This document shows positions 26,540 through 35,364 of a DNA stretch of 64,000 nt, piece after piece. The notes under the pieces were generated by a model. It was not told where the DNA came from and did no database searches. It saw nothing but the letters and a program-made list of their open reading frames with translations. The position numbers and the translations under genes were made by a program. Origin of the DNA: [Clostridium] saccharolyticum WM1 (lineage in GTDB: Bacteria > Bacillota > Clostridia > Lachnospirales > Lachnospiraceae); NCBI RefSeq assembly GCF_000144625.1, contig NC_014376.1, positions 3,534,001 to 3,598,000 of the forward strand. The letters are read 5' to 3'. Each line of letters opens with the position of its first letter. Positions within the stretch are counted from its first letter, which is position 1.

Positions 26540-26674
26540 CTACGCTGAATGTAACAGTAGTCTCATTTCCTCCGACCGCCCAGTAAATTCTGAATCTATA
26601 GAAAAAATTTCTTCTGAGTAATAATCTTCAATTTTTTTCGCTTTATGAAAATATAAGTTGTCGAGTGCTTTTAA
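26540..26674 (-). pseudogene. Possible gene remnant after metA
   Basis: A frame of about 44 codons with protein-like composition (ending 'SIDSEFTGRSEEMRLLLHSA') bounded by stop codons and lacking a start codon. It could be the tail of a lost gene. The rest of the 200-bp gap between the IS and metA shows nothing. Confidence 0.2.
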
Positions 26675-26696
26675 TAAGGTAAATTACCTCTAAGCC

Positions 26697-27632
26697 TTAT
26701 AAATGATAGGATTCCCCATCTTCCGCTTCCAAAAGATAAGGAGTGATCTGATATACATAAAAGTTCAGCCAGTTCCCATACAACGTATTGGCTCCATTCC
26801 TCCAGTTTAACACAGGAACCGTATCCGGGTCATCATCTTCATAATAATTGCATGGAATCTCGGGATCCAGTCCCTTTCCCAAATCCCGGTGATATTCTCC
26901 GTCCAAAGTCATGCGGTCGTATTCCGGATGCCCCTGGACAAATACCTGCCTTCCATCCCGGCTCATAACCAGAAGAATCCCTGCTTCTTTGGATTCCGCC
27001 AGGATAATCAGCTCCGGATGTTTTTCTATGTCCTCTCTCCTCACCTCCGTATAGCGGGAATGGGGAGCCATGACATAGTCATCCAGACTGCGGACAAGAG
27101 GGACCTTCCGGTCCAGAACCTTGTGCCGGTAGATGCCTGAAAGCTTGCTTTCTCTCTTGTACTTCTGTATGCCATAATGATAATAGAGACCGGCCTGGGC
27201 ACCCCAGCAAATATGAAGGGAACTGGTCACATGGGTTTTGCTCCACTCCATGATCTTCATTAGCTCTTCCCAGTAATTGACCTCTTCAAATTCCATGTTC
27301 TCCACCGGTGCTCCGGTGATGATCATGCCGTCAAATTTTCTTTTCTTAACCTCATCAAAATAAACATAAAATTTATTTAAATGACTGGCTGACGTATTCT
27401 TGGAAGTATGGCTCTCCAGCATCAGAAAGGTACAGTCCACCTGCAGGGGAGTGTTGGACAACGCCCGGAGAAGCTGGGTCTCTGTCTCTTCCTTTACAGG
27501 CATAAGGTTTATGATCAATATCTGGAGAGGGCGGATGTCCTGGCTTAAAGCCCGGTCCTCATCCATCATAAAAATGTTCTCTTTTTCCAATATGGCTTTT
27601 GCAGGTAAATCCTTTTGTACTTTAATGGGCAT
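26697..27632 (-). CDS. metA: Homoserine O-acyltransferase (MetA)
   Basis: 311 residues, full length. It acylates homoserine (with succinyl- or acetyl-CoA) in the first committed step of methionine synthesis. The catalytic Cys is in 'SLHICWGAQAGLYYHYGI', and the His-Glu pair is in 'VQGHPEYDR'. The N-terminus 'MPIKVQKDLPAKAILEKENIFMM' is diagnostic. Acetyl versus succinyl preference cannot be told with certainty by eye. GGAGG lies upstream of the ATG. It follows ligA after 79 bp on the same strand. Confidence 0.95.
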   Translation of the reverse strand: MPIKVQKDLPAKAILEKENIFMMDEDRALSQDIRPLQILIINLMPVKEETETQLLRALSNTPLQVDCTFLMLESHTSKNTSASHLNKFYVYFDEVKKRKFDGMIITGAPVENMEFEEVNYWEELMKIMEWSKTHVTSSLHICWGAQAGLYYHYGIQKYKRESKLSGIYRHKVLDRKVPLVRSLDDYVMAPHSRYTEVRREDIEKHPELIILAESKEAGILLVMSRDGRQVFVQGHPEYDRMTLDGEYHRDLGKGLDPEIPCNYYEDDDPDTVPVLNWRNGANTLYGNWLNFYVYQITPYLLEAEDGESYHL

Positions 27633-27711
27633 AATTTATTCCTCCAGCATTTCGTATACGAATGAACCAGCCGGATATGCCAGCATATCCGTTTGGTTCA
27701 CAAACTCATGG

Positions 27712-29676
27712 TTAAAGAAGATTTTCTTTCAACTTTATGAAATCCTCTTCTGATATAATAGGCACTCCAAGTTCCTTTGCCTTTTTATTTTTGGAAGAAT
27801 TAGACGTTGTATCGTTGTTGATCAAATAAGTGGTCCTGGAAGTCACAGAGCCAGCTGCCTTGCCTCCATGGGCTTCAATATCCTCCTGAAGGGCTTTCCG
27901 GTTTTCATAGTGGTTCACAGAGCCAGTCATGACAAATACCATGCCTTCAAAGATTCCGCCGCTCCGGACCTCTCCATCTCCCTGGATCGTGACTTCTGAC
28001 AGCAGGCGGTCCACCATCCGGTTGTTCTTCTCTTCTTTAAAATAGGTGATCCAGGCATCGGCCAGCACCTTTCCAATGCCGGGAACTGCGGTCAGCTCCT
28101 CTTCCTCTGCTTTGCGCATTTTCCCAAAATCAGATTTAAATTCCTGGCACAGCATCTTTGCGTTTGCCAAGCCGATACCAGCAATCCCCAGGCCGTAGAT
28201 CAGTCTTGGAAGAGTGGTATGGGAAGCTTTCTTCACCGCCTGGATCAGGTTGTCATAGGATTTCCGCCCAAAGCCCTCCATCTGGGTAATGGCCTCCTCA
28301 TGCTGCTCCAAGTGGAAAATATCTGCAAATTCCCGGATATATCCGGCACCGATGAATTTCTCCAAGGTCGCCTCGGACAAACCGTCAATATTTAAGGCAT
28401 CCCTGCTGACAAAAAGGGAAAAGCCTTTCAGCCGCTTGGCCTGACAGTCCGGATTGGTGCAGTATAAGCTTTTGACATCATTTACCCTTCGAATCTCCGT
28501 ACTTCCTCCGCACACAGGACATTGATCAGGAATCCGTATCTTTTTGCTCCTTGTCAGATTGCCGGCGATCTGGGGAATGATCATGTTGGCCTTATAAACC
28601 GTGATCTCATCCCCCTCTCCCAGCTCTAAGGCTTCCATAATGCTTAAGTTGTGGACGCTGGCCCGGCTTACCGTGGTCCCTTCCAGCTCCACAGGATCAA
28701 AGATAGCAACCGGATTGATGAGGCCGGTCCTGGATGCACTCCATTCAATGTGGTCAAGCCTTGTTTCCCGGATCTCGTCGGCCCACTTAAATGCAATGGC
28801 ATTGCGGGGAAATTTGGATGTACGGCCAAGAGCTTCTCCGTAAGCGATATCATCAAACAGAAGCACCAGCCCGTCCGAGGGAATGTCATAGCTGGAAATG
28901 TTCTTGGAAAATGTCTCTACCGCCTCCGGAAGGGTATCCCTTGTCACCATTTCATAATCCACCACATCAAAGCCCTGCCTCTTCAACCATTCAAACTGCT
29001 CTTTTCTGGAATTATTAAACTCAGCACCTTCTGCTGTTACAAGAGAAAATGCTTTAAAATTCACATTTCTTTGGGCTGTGATCTGGTTGTTTAACTGCCT
29101 TACGGAACCGCTGCACAAGTTCCTGGGGTTCTTGTATTTGGCAGCCACCTCTTCGATCTCCTCGTTGATCCGGTTAAAATCCGAGTACTTGATCACTGCT
29201 TCCCCCCGCAGGATGAGTTCTCCCATATGGGATATATTCAAAGGAATATTGGAAAATACTTTTGCGTTATTGGTAATGACCTCTCCGATCTCTCCGTTTC
29301 CCCTGGTCACGGCCTTCTGAAGGGTCCCTCGATTATAAGAAAGAACTACGGTCAGCCCGTCAAGCTTCCAGGACAGCACTCCGGTCTGGCTGCCCAGCCA
29401 CTCCTGCAGGCTTTCCACACTCTTTGTCTTGTCAAGAGAAAGCATAGGGGTTTCATGGGCTTCTTTGGGAAGCTCGCTTAAAACCTGATATCCCACATTC
29501 TGAGTGGGGCTTTTGGAAAGTATGACCCCTGTCTCATCCTCCAGCTCCTTAAGCTCATCGTAAAGCCTGTCATATTCAAAATTGCTCATGATCTCCCGGC
29601 TTTCCTGGTAGTAAGCCTTACCAGCCGCCGTCAGAAGATTCACCAGTTCTTTCATTCTGCTCATGTTAGCGTCCAT
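27712..29676 (-). CDS. ligA: NAD-dependent DNA ligase
   Basis: 654 residues, slightly short for LigA. The Ia/NTase domain carries the AMP-accepting Lys in 'SWKLDGLTV' near residue 120. The OB fold, a four-Cys zinc finger ('CPVCGGST...YCTNPDCQAKR'), helix-hairpin-helix repeats ('IYGLGIAGIGLANAKML', 'AVPGIGKVLADAW') and a C-terminal BRCT domain ('IFEGMVFVMTGSVNHYENR') follow. It seals nicks in DNA. Several motifs are a little divergent ('KSPTQNVGYQV' for the usual 'SPTQRVG'), so it might be a second, accessory LigA. AAGGAG for it lies in the end of the upstream gene, overlapping by 11 bp. Confidence 0.92.
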   Translation of the reverse strand: MDANMSRMKELVNLLTAAGKAYYQESREIMSNFEYDRLYDELKELEDETGVILSKSPTQNVGYQVLSELPKEAHETPMLSLDKTKSVESLQEWLGSQTGVLSWKLDGLTVVLSYNRGTLQKAVTRGNGEIGEVITNNAKVFSNIPLNISHMGELILRGEAVIKYSDFNRINEEIEEVAAKYKNPRNLCSGSVRQLNNQITAQRNVNFKAFSLVTAEGAEFNNSRKEQFEWLKRQGFDVVDYEMVTRDTLPEAVETFSKNISSYDIPSDGLVLLFDDIAYGEALGRTSKFPRNAIAFKWADEIRETRLDHIEWSASRTGLINPVAIFDPVELEGTTVSRASVHNLSIMEALELGEGDEITVYKANMIIPQIAGNLTRSKKIRIPDQCPVCGGSTEIRRVNDVKSLYCTNPDCQAKRLKGFSLFVSRDALNIDGLSEATLEKFIGAGYIREFADIFHLEQHEEAITQMEGFGRKSYDNLIQAVKKASHTTLPRLIYGLGIAGIGLANAKMLCQEFKSDFGKMRKAEEEELTAVPGIGKVLADAWITYFKEEKNNRMVDRLLSEVTIQGDGEVRSGGIFEGMVFVMTGSVNHYENRKALQEDIEAHGGKAAGSVTSRTTYLINNDTTSNSSKNKKAKELGVPIISEEDFIKLKENLL

Positions 29677-30454
29677 CAGATTTCTCCTTTTTCTGTTCTT
29701 TATAGGAAAGATTTGTTGAGCCTTTTAATGCCTCTTTCATCTGGTGGTACTCTCTTTTTGAAAGCTCCCGGTAAGCTCCGGGCTTTAAATCTCCCAGTTC
29801 AATATTCATGATCCTCATTCGTTTTAACATCCGAACTTCAAAGCCAAGCTGGCTGCACATTCGGCGGATCTGGCGGTTCAGTCCCTGGGTCAGTACGATG
29901 CGGAACGCCTTTTCTCCTGCCTTGGTCACAAAACAGGGCTTAGTGGTCACATTCAATTCCGGAAGAAATACTCCCTTTTTCATGGTACGGATGAAATCAT
30001 CAGTGACCGGGCGGTTGACCTTCACCAGATATTCCTTTTCATGAGCATTTCCGCTGCGCATCATTTTATTCACCAGGGAGCCCTGGTTGGTCATGAGGAT
30101 CAGTCCTTCGGAATCCTTGTCAAGACGGCCCACAGGGTAGATCCTCACAGGATAATCTACCATATCCACTATGTTGGGAGCACGGTCCTTATGGGATGTC
30201 GTGCATACGATGCCTCTTGGCTTATGGACTGCCAGAAAAACCGGTTCTTCCTTATGGCTCTGATCTCCTTTTCCTGCCTGAACCGTCCGGCCGTTTATGG
30301 TAACAGACTGGCCCGGAAGGACCTTCTGGCCGGTGGCAGCTGCCTTTCCGTTAATGGAAACCTTTCCCGCCTCAATGAAGCGGTCCGCCTCCCTTCGGGA
30401 ACATATCCCTGCTTCACTTAAAAATTTATTCAGACGGATTCCTTCTGTCTCCAT
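29666..30454 (-). CDS. Pseudouridine synthase, RsuA/RluF family
   Basis: 262 residues. An N-terminal S4 RNA-binding domain ('IRLNKFLSEAGICSRREADRFIEAGKVSINGK') precedes the catalytic domain with the Asp in 'VGRLDKDSEGLIL'. 'RSGNAHEKEYLVKV' and 'LTQGLNRQIRRMC' place it near RluF/RluB, which modify 23S rRNA. The exact uridine is not certain. GAGG lies upstream of the ATG. The 3' end overlaps ligA. Confidence 0.88.
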   Translation of the reverse strand: METEGIRLNKFLSEAGICSRREADRFIEAGKVSINGKAAATGQKVLPGQSVTINGRTVQAGKGDQSHKEEPVFLAVHKPRGIVCTTSHKDRAPNIVDMVDYPVRIYPVGRLDKDSEGLILMTNQGSLVNKMMRSGNAHEKEYLVKVNRPVTDDFIRTMKKGVFLPELNVTTKPCFVTKAGEKAFRIVLTQGLNRQIRRMCSQLGFEVRMLKRMRIMNIELGDLKPGAYRELSKREYHQMKEALKGSTNLSYKEQKKEKSDGR

Positions 30455-30749
30455 GTTTCCTCTTTCCTGCCCATGCTTTTGGGCATACTGGTTCCCCTCA
30501 GGGGGTTGTTCTTCCTTAATATATACTAAATAAAAATTATAGCATTCCCGGGAGGGAACGTCAATTTTATCTGCATATTTTGGCCGGAGTTTTCACCCGT
30601 TCCATGTACTGCCCATAAGTGAAGATAGATTTTTCGAAATATTTAAGTAAAATGCTCTTCCATTATGTAACAGCAGTTGAATTTTCTGGAATTTAGGTAT
30701 AAAATAATAGAAGATCAATAAAATTTTAATTAACTTAGGAGGAATTGCT

Positions 30750-31148
30750 ATGCCGTGGACACCGAATTTATCCGTAGGGATATCAATGATTGACGATCAG
30801 CATAAAATGTGGTTTGAGAAAGCAGAAAAATTGTTTGAGGCAGGAAAAAACAACCAGGCCAAGGAATATGTGGGAGAGCTTCTTAACTTTTTGGATGACT
30901 ACACAAAAAAACACTTTGCAGACGAAGAGAAGTATATGATGAGTATCCACTATCCCGGTTATGCCGAGCAGAAACAGGCTCATACCGCTTTCATCGCACA
31001 ATTAGAAAAGATACGAAATGAATATAAATCTTCCGGGGGCAACTTACTGGTGATTTTAAATGCCAACCAAATGGTATTGGATTGGCTTACAAAGCATATT
31101 TCCAATATGGACAAAAAAATAGGTGAGTATGCGAAAAGCATTCACTGA
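30750..31148 (+). CDS. Bacteriohemerythrin
   Basis: 132 residues, the standard length of a single-domain hemerythrin. The di-iron ligands are visible: His in 'IDDQHKMWF', His and Glu in 'KHFADEEKYM', His in 'KQAHTAFI' and the final His/Asp in 'LTKHISNMDKKIGEY'. It binds O2 reversibly in the cytoplasm and may protect anaerobic metabolism or store O2 or iron. AGGAGG lies upstream of the ATG. It stands alone next to the iron-uptake remnant on the other strand. Confidence 0.92.
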   Translation: MPWTPNLSVGISMIDDQHKMWFEKAEKLFEAGKNNQAKEYVGELLNFLDDYTKKHFADEEKYMMSIHYPGYAEQKQAHTAFIAQLEKIRNEYKSSGGNLLVILNANQMVLDWLTKHISNMDKKIGEYAKSIH

Positions 31149-31161
31149 GGATCCGCATGAA

Positions 31162-31192
31162 AAAAGGGCAGCCTTGTTGGCCGCCTTTTTTT
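31162..31192 (+). terminator. Terminator of the hemerythrin gene
   Basis: AAGGGCAGCC-TTGTT-GGCCGCCTTT (one mismatch) followed by T residues, 15 bases after the hemerythrin stop codon. Confidence 0.7.
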
Positions 31193-31201
31193 CGTATCCA
31201 A

Positions 31202-31429
31202 TTAAATAAACTTATATTTCACTTCACAACCGTAGGATATCCGGCTGCAGATGTTAACCACCCGCTCCATGACAGCAGATATTTTTCCCGTATCAACCTC
31301 AATATTCATTTCATTTAAGTCTTCCGAGATTCTGATATCTTTCACCCCGTCAACCTTGGCAATCTCGCCTTCGATTCTTTTGGCTTTCAACCGGTCTGAC
31401 AGGGCGTAAACGTGATAAATTCGGCTCAC
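31202..31429 (-). CDS. Small HMA-like protein of the feo locus
   Basis: 75 residues with the beta-alpha-beta-beta-alpha-beta order of heavy-metal-associated domains ('YALSDRLKAKRIEGEIAKVDGVKDIRISEDLNEMNIEV'), but the CxxC metal site is missing. The GTG at 31429 is preferred: AGGAGG is 7 bases before it, whereas the GTG three codons upstream touches the ribosome site. It follows the feoB C-terminal fragment by about 70 bp and is probably the last gene of the feo operon. A regulatory or FeoC-like role is a guess. Confidence 0.6.
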   Translation of the reverse strand: MSRIYHVYALSDRLKAKRIEGEIAKVDGVKDIRISEDLNEMNIEVDTGKISAVMERVVNICSRISYGCEVKYKFI

Positions 31430-31497
31430 ACGCTTCACCCTCCTTTCCCATTGGGTATTCTACCCCTATTGTCGACAAAGAAAGGAAATTTTAAACA

Positions 31498-32343
31498 TCA
31501 GGTTAAGGCCCTTGCAATGGACGTGAATAAAAAGCATACCACAAACCCGGTTACCGTAGGCACCAGCCAGGAAACAGCCGTCCATTTCATGCTCTGTGTT
31601 TCTTTCCTGATGGTAAGGCAGGTGGTGGAGCAAGGCCAGTGCATCAGGGAAAACAGCATAGTGCTGACTGCAGTGATCCAGGTCCAGCCATTTGCCACAA
31701 GAAGCTCCCTTAAGACAGATAAATCACTGATTTCCAGCAGGCTGCCTTCCGCCATATAAGCCATAATGATAATGGGTACCACGATTTCATTGGCCGGAAA
31801 GCCAAGGATAAAGGCAAGAAGAATGACGCCGTCCAAGCCCATGAGCCTGGCAAAGGGATCCAGAAAACCGGAACAATGAGCCAGCAGGGTCCCGCCTCCC
31901 ACGGTTATATTAGCCAAAAGCCAGATGACCAGGCCTGCCGGTGCCGCTACTACAATGGCACGGCCCAGAACAAATAAAGTCCGGTCAAAGATGGAGCGGA
32001 CAATGACCTTTCCGATCTGAGGTCTCCGGTAGGGAGGAAGCTCCAGGGTAAAGGATGAAGGGACCCCTTTTAATATGGTGGCTGATAAAAGCTTTGATAT
32101 AACCAGGGTCATAACGATCCCCAGAATGATCACGCAGGATAAAATTGCTGCCGATAATACGGAGGAAAAAATACCGGTGGCTCCTCCTACAAAGAACATG
32201 GTGATAATGGCGATCATAGTTGGAAAACGCCCGTTGCATGGTACAAAATTGTTTGTGATCATGGCGATCAGACGTTCTCTTGGGGAGTCAATGATCCGGC
32301 AGCCAATGATACCTGCCGCATTACAGCCAAACCCCATGCACAT
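31498..32343 (-). CDS. feoB: FeoB C-terminal fragment (feoB interrupted by element)
   Basis: 281 codons covering the second half of the ferrous iron permease: the second Gate motif with neighbouring helices. It starts at the exactly conserved FeoB sequence 'MCMGFGCNAAGIIGCRIIDSPRERL', which in intact FeoB follows 'ACGKQALT'. It lacks the G domain and the first helices, so it cannot transport alone. No ribosome site is evident for its ATG; the upstream DNA belongs to the inserted element and to the recombinase tail. It lies in the same strand and order as the N-terminal part 16.5 kb away. After excision it would be joined in frame. Confidence 0.93.
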   Translation of the reverse strand: MCMGFGCNAAGIIGCRIIDSPRERLIAMITNNFVPCNGRFPTMIAIITMFFVGGATGIFSSVLSAAILSCVIILGIVMTLVISKLLSATILKGVPSSFTLELPPYRRPQIGKVIVRSIFDRTLFVLGRAIVVAAPAGLVIWLLANITVGGGTLLAHCSGFLDPFARLMGLDGVILLAFILGFPANEIVVPIIIMAYMAEGSLLEISDLSVLRELLVANGWTWITAVSTMLFSLMHWPCSTTCLTIRKETQSMKWTAVSWLVPTVTGFVVCFLFTSIARALT

Positions 32344-32361
32344 GACAGAGGAAATCTATGC
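32339..32361. other. Left attachment junction of the feoB element
   Basis: Host feoB sequence runs up to CACAT (32339-32343), and the element begins GACAGAGGAAATCTATGC (32344-32361). The complement of the first 17-18 bases recurs at the right end with one mismatch. The recombinase stop codon (32356-32358) lies inside this inverted repeat. Confidence 0.85.
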
Positions 32362-34014
32362 CGGACCATCTGGATCTTCTGTTGATGCCAGCATCCTGTA
32401 ATAGATCCGGATTGTCTGGTATTTACGGCATTTCCCTCCCTCTTCCTCCTTACTGGACTGAAAAACTTCGATCTTTTCTATGAATTTTCCCAGCAGCTCA
32501 GAGGAAAGTCCATCTTCCCGGCTTATTTCCTCCAGCAAATGAGAAAGCATGCCGGAAGCAGCAGGCTTTCTCTGCTCCCCAGAAAGACAGGGGCTTTGGA
32601 TTAAGGCCAGGCTTTGCCTGATTTCTCTAACTTCCTTATCCCAGGACTCCAGCATTTTACAAAACCGGTCCTCCCCGATCCTTTCATTTACCCGGTCCTC
32701 GTAGAGCCTTCCGATCATCCGGTCCAGCTCCCTCTCCCTCTTTTTCAGCGAATCAGCCGCTTTTTTTTCAACAGGATTTTCCTTAATATTGTAAGGTTCC
32801 CGCAGCATTTCATCAATCTCTTTCATTTCCGCTTCCGTAAAGGAAAGTAGACTGCGTATTTCATTCAATACCACATGGTAAAGAAGCCTGTAATCCATGT
32901 AGTGATTGGTGCATTCCCTTTTTCCGTACAGTTTATACCCTCCGCATACCAGTTTGCGGGATTCCATTTCCCTACCTGTTCCTGTGGAGGACATATTTCT
33001 TCCGCAGTCCCCGCACATGGCAAATCCGGAAAAAATGTTGATAAAACCTGTTTCCGGAGGATTCTTACGGGAAACACTCCGCCTTCTTACCCGATCAAAA
33101 ACCTCCCTGGAAATAAGCGGTTCATGCATATCCTCAACCACAACCCACTCTTCCCTGGGTTTCCGAAAAGTCATGGGGCTTTTAAAGGAAACCTTTGCCG
33201 TCTTTCCCTGGACGATTTGGCCTAAGTATACGGGATTGCTTAACAGCTTACAGACCGTGCCTGAGGTCCATTCCTTCCTCTTTGTGTAAGAGTCCGGATT
33301 TAAATAGGGCCGTCCTGCGCAGCGGTACAGGGCAGGTGTCAGCACCTTTCTCTGATTTAACCGTTCAGCGATCCGGGCCGGAGCCTCTCCCTGCTCTGCC
33401 CATTGAAAGATCTCCCGGACAATAACAGCCGCCAAAGGGTCAACGATAAGATGATTTTTATCCTCCGGATCCTTCTGGTAGCCGAAGGGGGCAAAATTAC
33501 CGATAAATGCCCCCTCTTTTATTTTTGTCTGAAAGGAGCTGCGTATTTTTTTTGACGTATCCCTGGCATACATTTCATTTATGATATTTTTAAAGGGTGC
33601 AATATCGCTCCAGGGACTGTCAGAATCATATCCGTCATTCACTGCTATGTAACGGATCCCCCTGGAAGGGAAATAGATCTCCGTAAGCTGGCCTGTCATA
33701 ATATAATCCCGGCCCAGGCGGGACAAATCCTTGGTGATCACCAGGTTCACCTGTTTTGCTTCTATATCCCTTAACAGCTGATTCCAGGCCGGACGGTCAA
33801 AATTGGTCCCGCTGTATCCGTCATCCACATACTCCTTATAAATGTCAAAGCCATTTTCCATGGCATAGGAGCAAAGCATTTTACGCTGGGTGCTGATGCT
33901 GGAACTTTCCCCTTCACCATCGTCGTCCCTTGACAAGCGCATGTAAAGCGCGGCCCTGTAGCAGGGAGAAATGAAGCGTTTCTCCCCGCAGCCTGCCTGA
34001 TTGAACATATCCAT
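32356..34014 (-). CDS. Large serine recombinase
   Basis: 552 residues. The N-terminal resolvase domain has the catalytic serine in 'YMRLSRDDDGEGESSSISTQ' and 'ITKDLSRLGRDYIMTGQLTEIYFP'. It is followed by the Recombinase domain ('FGYQKDPEDKNHLIVDPLAAVIVREIF'), a zinc ribbon ('AMCGDCGRNM...LVCGGYK...CTNHYMDY') and a coiled coil ('RERELDRMIGRLYEDRVNERIGEDRFCKMLESWDKE'). This is the TndX/TnpX-like class that integrates and excises circular DNA at short att sites. The ATG at 34014 has AGGAGGTG just upstream; an upstream in-frame ATG lacks one. The stop lies inside the element's terminal repeat. It follows ada by 89 bp with no terminator between. Confidence 0.94.
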   Translation of the reverse strand: MDMFNQAGCGEKRFISPCYRAALYMRLSRDDDGEGESSSISTQRKMLCSYAMENGFDIYKEYVDDGYSGTNFDRPAWNQLLRDIEAKQVNLVITKDLSRLGRDYIMTGQLTEIYFPSRGIRYIAVNDGYDSDSPWSDIAPFKNIINEMYARDTSKKIRSSFQTKIKEGAFIGNFAPFGYQKDPEDKNHLIVDPLAAVIVREIFQWAEQGEAPARIAERLNQRKVLTPALYRCAGRPYLNPDSYTKRKEWTSGTVCKLLSNPVYLGQIVQGKTAKVSFKSPMTFRKPREEWVVVEDMHEPLISREVFDRVRRRSVSRKNPPETGFINIFSGFAMCGDCGRNMSSTGTGREMESRKLVCGGYKLYGKRECTNHYMDYRLLYHVVLNEIRSLLSFTEAEMKEIDEMLREPYNIKENPVEKKAADSLKKRERELDRMIGRLYEDRVNERIGEDRFCKMLESWDKEVREIRQSLALIQSPCLSGEQRKPAASGMLSHLLEEISREDGLSSELLGKFIEKIEVFQSSKEEEGGKCRKYQTIRIYYRMLASTEDPDGPA

Positions 34015-34103
34015 CTTATACACCTCCTGAAAAATCTTATTCCAGCAGGTTTGTACCATATACTATGGAGGCTTTCCCGGTGAAAGCATATATTGGCGCA
34101 ATC

Positions 34104-34685
34104 TTAATCCTTAAAAAGACTCTTATCTGCTTTTTGCTGTGTAAGATACTTCCGGTATTCATTGGGAGATTTACCTGTGATCCGCCTAAACTGCGAATAA
34201 AAGGCCGAAAGGCTCTCAAAGCCGCTTTGAAAGGCAATGGTTAAAATATTATCCGGCGTATTGGCCAGGAGTTCCTTTGCCTTATCTACCCGTAAGCCAT
34301 TTAAATACTCTGCCGGAGTCTTTTCATATTGCTTCTGAAATAACTGGAAGATTCTGTTTCTGCTTAATCCAAGGCCTTTTAATTCTTCCGTTAAGCGGCA
34401 ATGATCGGAAAAATAAAGATCATATACTGCTTTAATTTTTTCCGCATGCTCCTTTTGCGGCTGAAATTCCAGCAAATCAGGCCGGCAGCGCTTACAGGGG
34501 CGCAGACCGCTATCACGGGCCTGCTCCGCGGTATCGAAGAACTCTACATTTTCACGTCTGGGGCTTTTGGATTTGCAGGAGGGACGGCAGAAAATCCCCG
34601 TTGTTTTTACTCCATAGTAAAATCTGCCGTCATAAGTCTCATCACATGCCAGAGCTGCCTTCCACTTTTCCTCTTCTGTCAGCAT
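34104..34685 (-). CDS. adaA: Ada-type methylphosphotriester sensor / AraC activator
   Basis: 193 residues: the Ada zinc domain followed by an AraC helix-turn-helix. The zinc cysteines are in 'GIFCRPSCKSKSP' and 'LRPCKRCRPD'; the first Cys of that set takes methyl groups from DNA phosphotriesters. The HTH is 'NILTIAFQSGFESLSAFYSQFRRITGKSPNEYRKYL'. Methylated AdaA-type proteins activate alkylation-repair genes. The O6-methyltransferase domain of full Ada is absent and is supplied by the separate ogt gene. GGGAG lies upstream. It is third in ogt-alkA-ada-recombinase. Confidence 0.92.
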   Translation of the reverse strand: MLTEEEKWKAALACDETYDGRFYYGVKTTGIFCRPSCKSKSPRRENVEFFDTAEQARDSGLRPCKRCRPDLLEFQPQKEHAEKIKAVYDLYFSDHCRLTEELKGLGLSRNRIFQLFQKQYEKTPAEYLNGLRVDKAKELLANTPDNILTIAFQSGFESLSAFYSQFRRITGKSPNEYRKYLTQQKADKSLFKD

Positions 34686-34760
34686 ATTGACATACTCCCT
34701 TTCTTTTTTGTGAAATGATTCATGGCTACGTTTCTTGTCCGGATTGGCTTTTGATCCGCC

Positions 34761-35363
34761 CTATAAAAGAGAAAGTTTCCATAAATATATGGAAGCCACC
34801 GAACCATAGGGGGAGTACCGATCTCGGAACCCTTCAAATTCACTCCTTGTCAGCTTTTGAAGACCATATAATTTTTCCATCCCCCGGCGAATGGCCATGT
34901 CGCCCCAGCTGACAACATCAGGGCGTTCCAGACAGTTGATGAGCAGCATTTCGGCGGTCCAAAGCCCCACCCCTTTTATAGCGGTCAGACGGCGGATGAC
35001 CTCCTGGTCCGGCAGATCCCGCAAATCATCCAGACGTACCTTTCCCTGAAAAATGTCTTTTGACAAGCCAGAGATGGTAACGGCTTTTTTCATGATCATG
35101 CCCAATCCCTGGATATCATCGGCGGAAACAGCCGACAAGTTTTCCGGAGTGATATCGCCAAGACGTTCCTGCATGCGGCTCCATACGGTGTTTGCGGAGG
35201 CTGCAGATACCAACTGGCCTATGACAGCGTAAATCAGGGCTGCAAACGGATCTGGAATTATCTGTCTCTCTACCCGGCCCAGCCGTGTCATCGCGGCGCC
35301 CAGCACAGGATCTGCTAAGGAGAGATATTCCACTTCCATCTGGCTGTAGTCAAAGTATTTCAT
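34761..35363 (-). CDS. alkA: DNA-3-methyladenine glycosylase II
   Basis: 200 residues of the HhH-GPD glycosylase family. The helix-hairpin-helix 'LTAIKGVGLWTAEMLLIN' is followed by the catalytic Asp in 'RPDVVSWGDMAIRRGM'. It removes N3-methyladenine and related alkylated bases. It is shorter than E. coli AlkA because the N-terminal domain is missing, as in many Firmicutes. The ATG at 35363 lies one base after the ogt stop codon (TGAAATG); an upstream in-frame ATG lies inside ogt. Confidence 0.92.
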   Translation of the reverse strand: MKYFDYSQMEVEYLSLADPVLGAAMTRLGRVERQIIPDPFAALIYAVIGQLVSAASANTVWSRMQERLGDITPENLSAVSADDIQGLGMIMKKAVTISGLSKDIFQGKVRLDDLRDLPDQEVIRRLTAIKGVGLWTAEMLLINCLERPDVVSWGDMAIRRGMEKLYGLQKLTRSEFEGFRDRYSPYGSVASIYLWKLSLL

Positions 35364-35364
35364 T

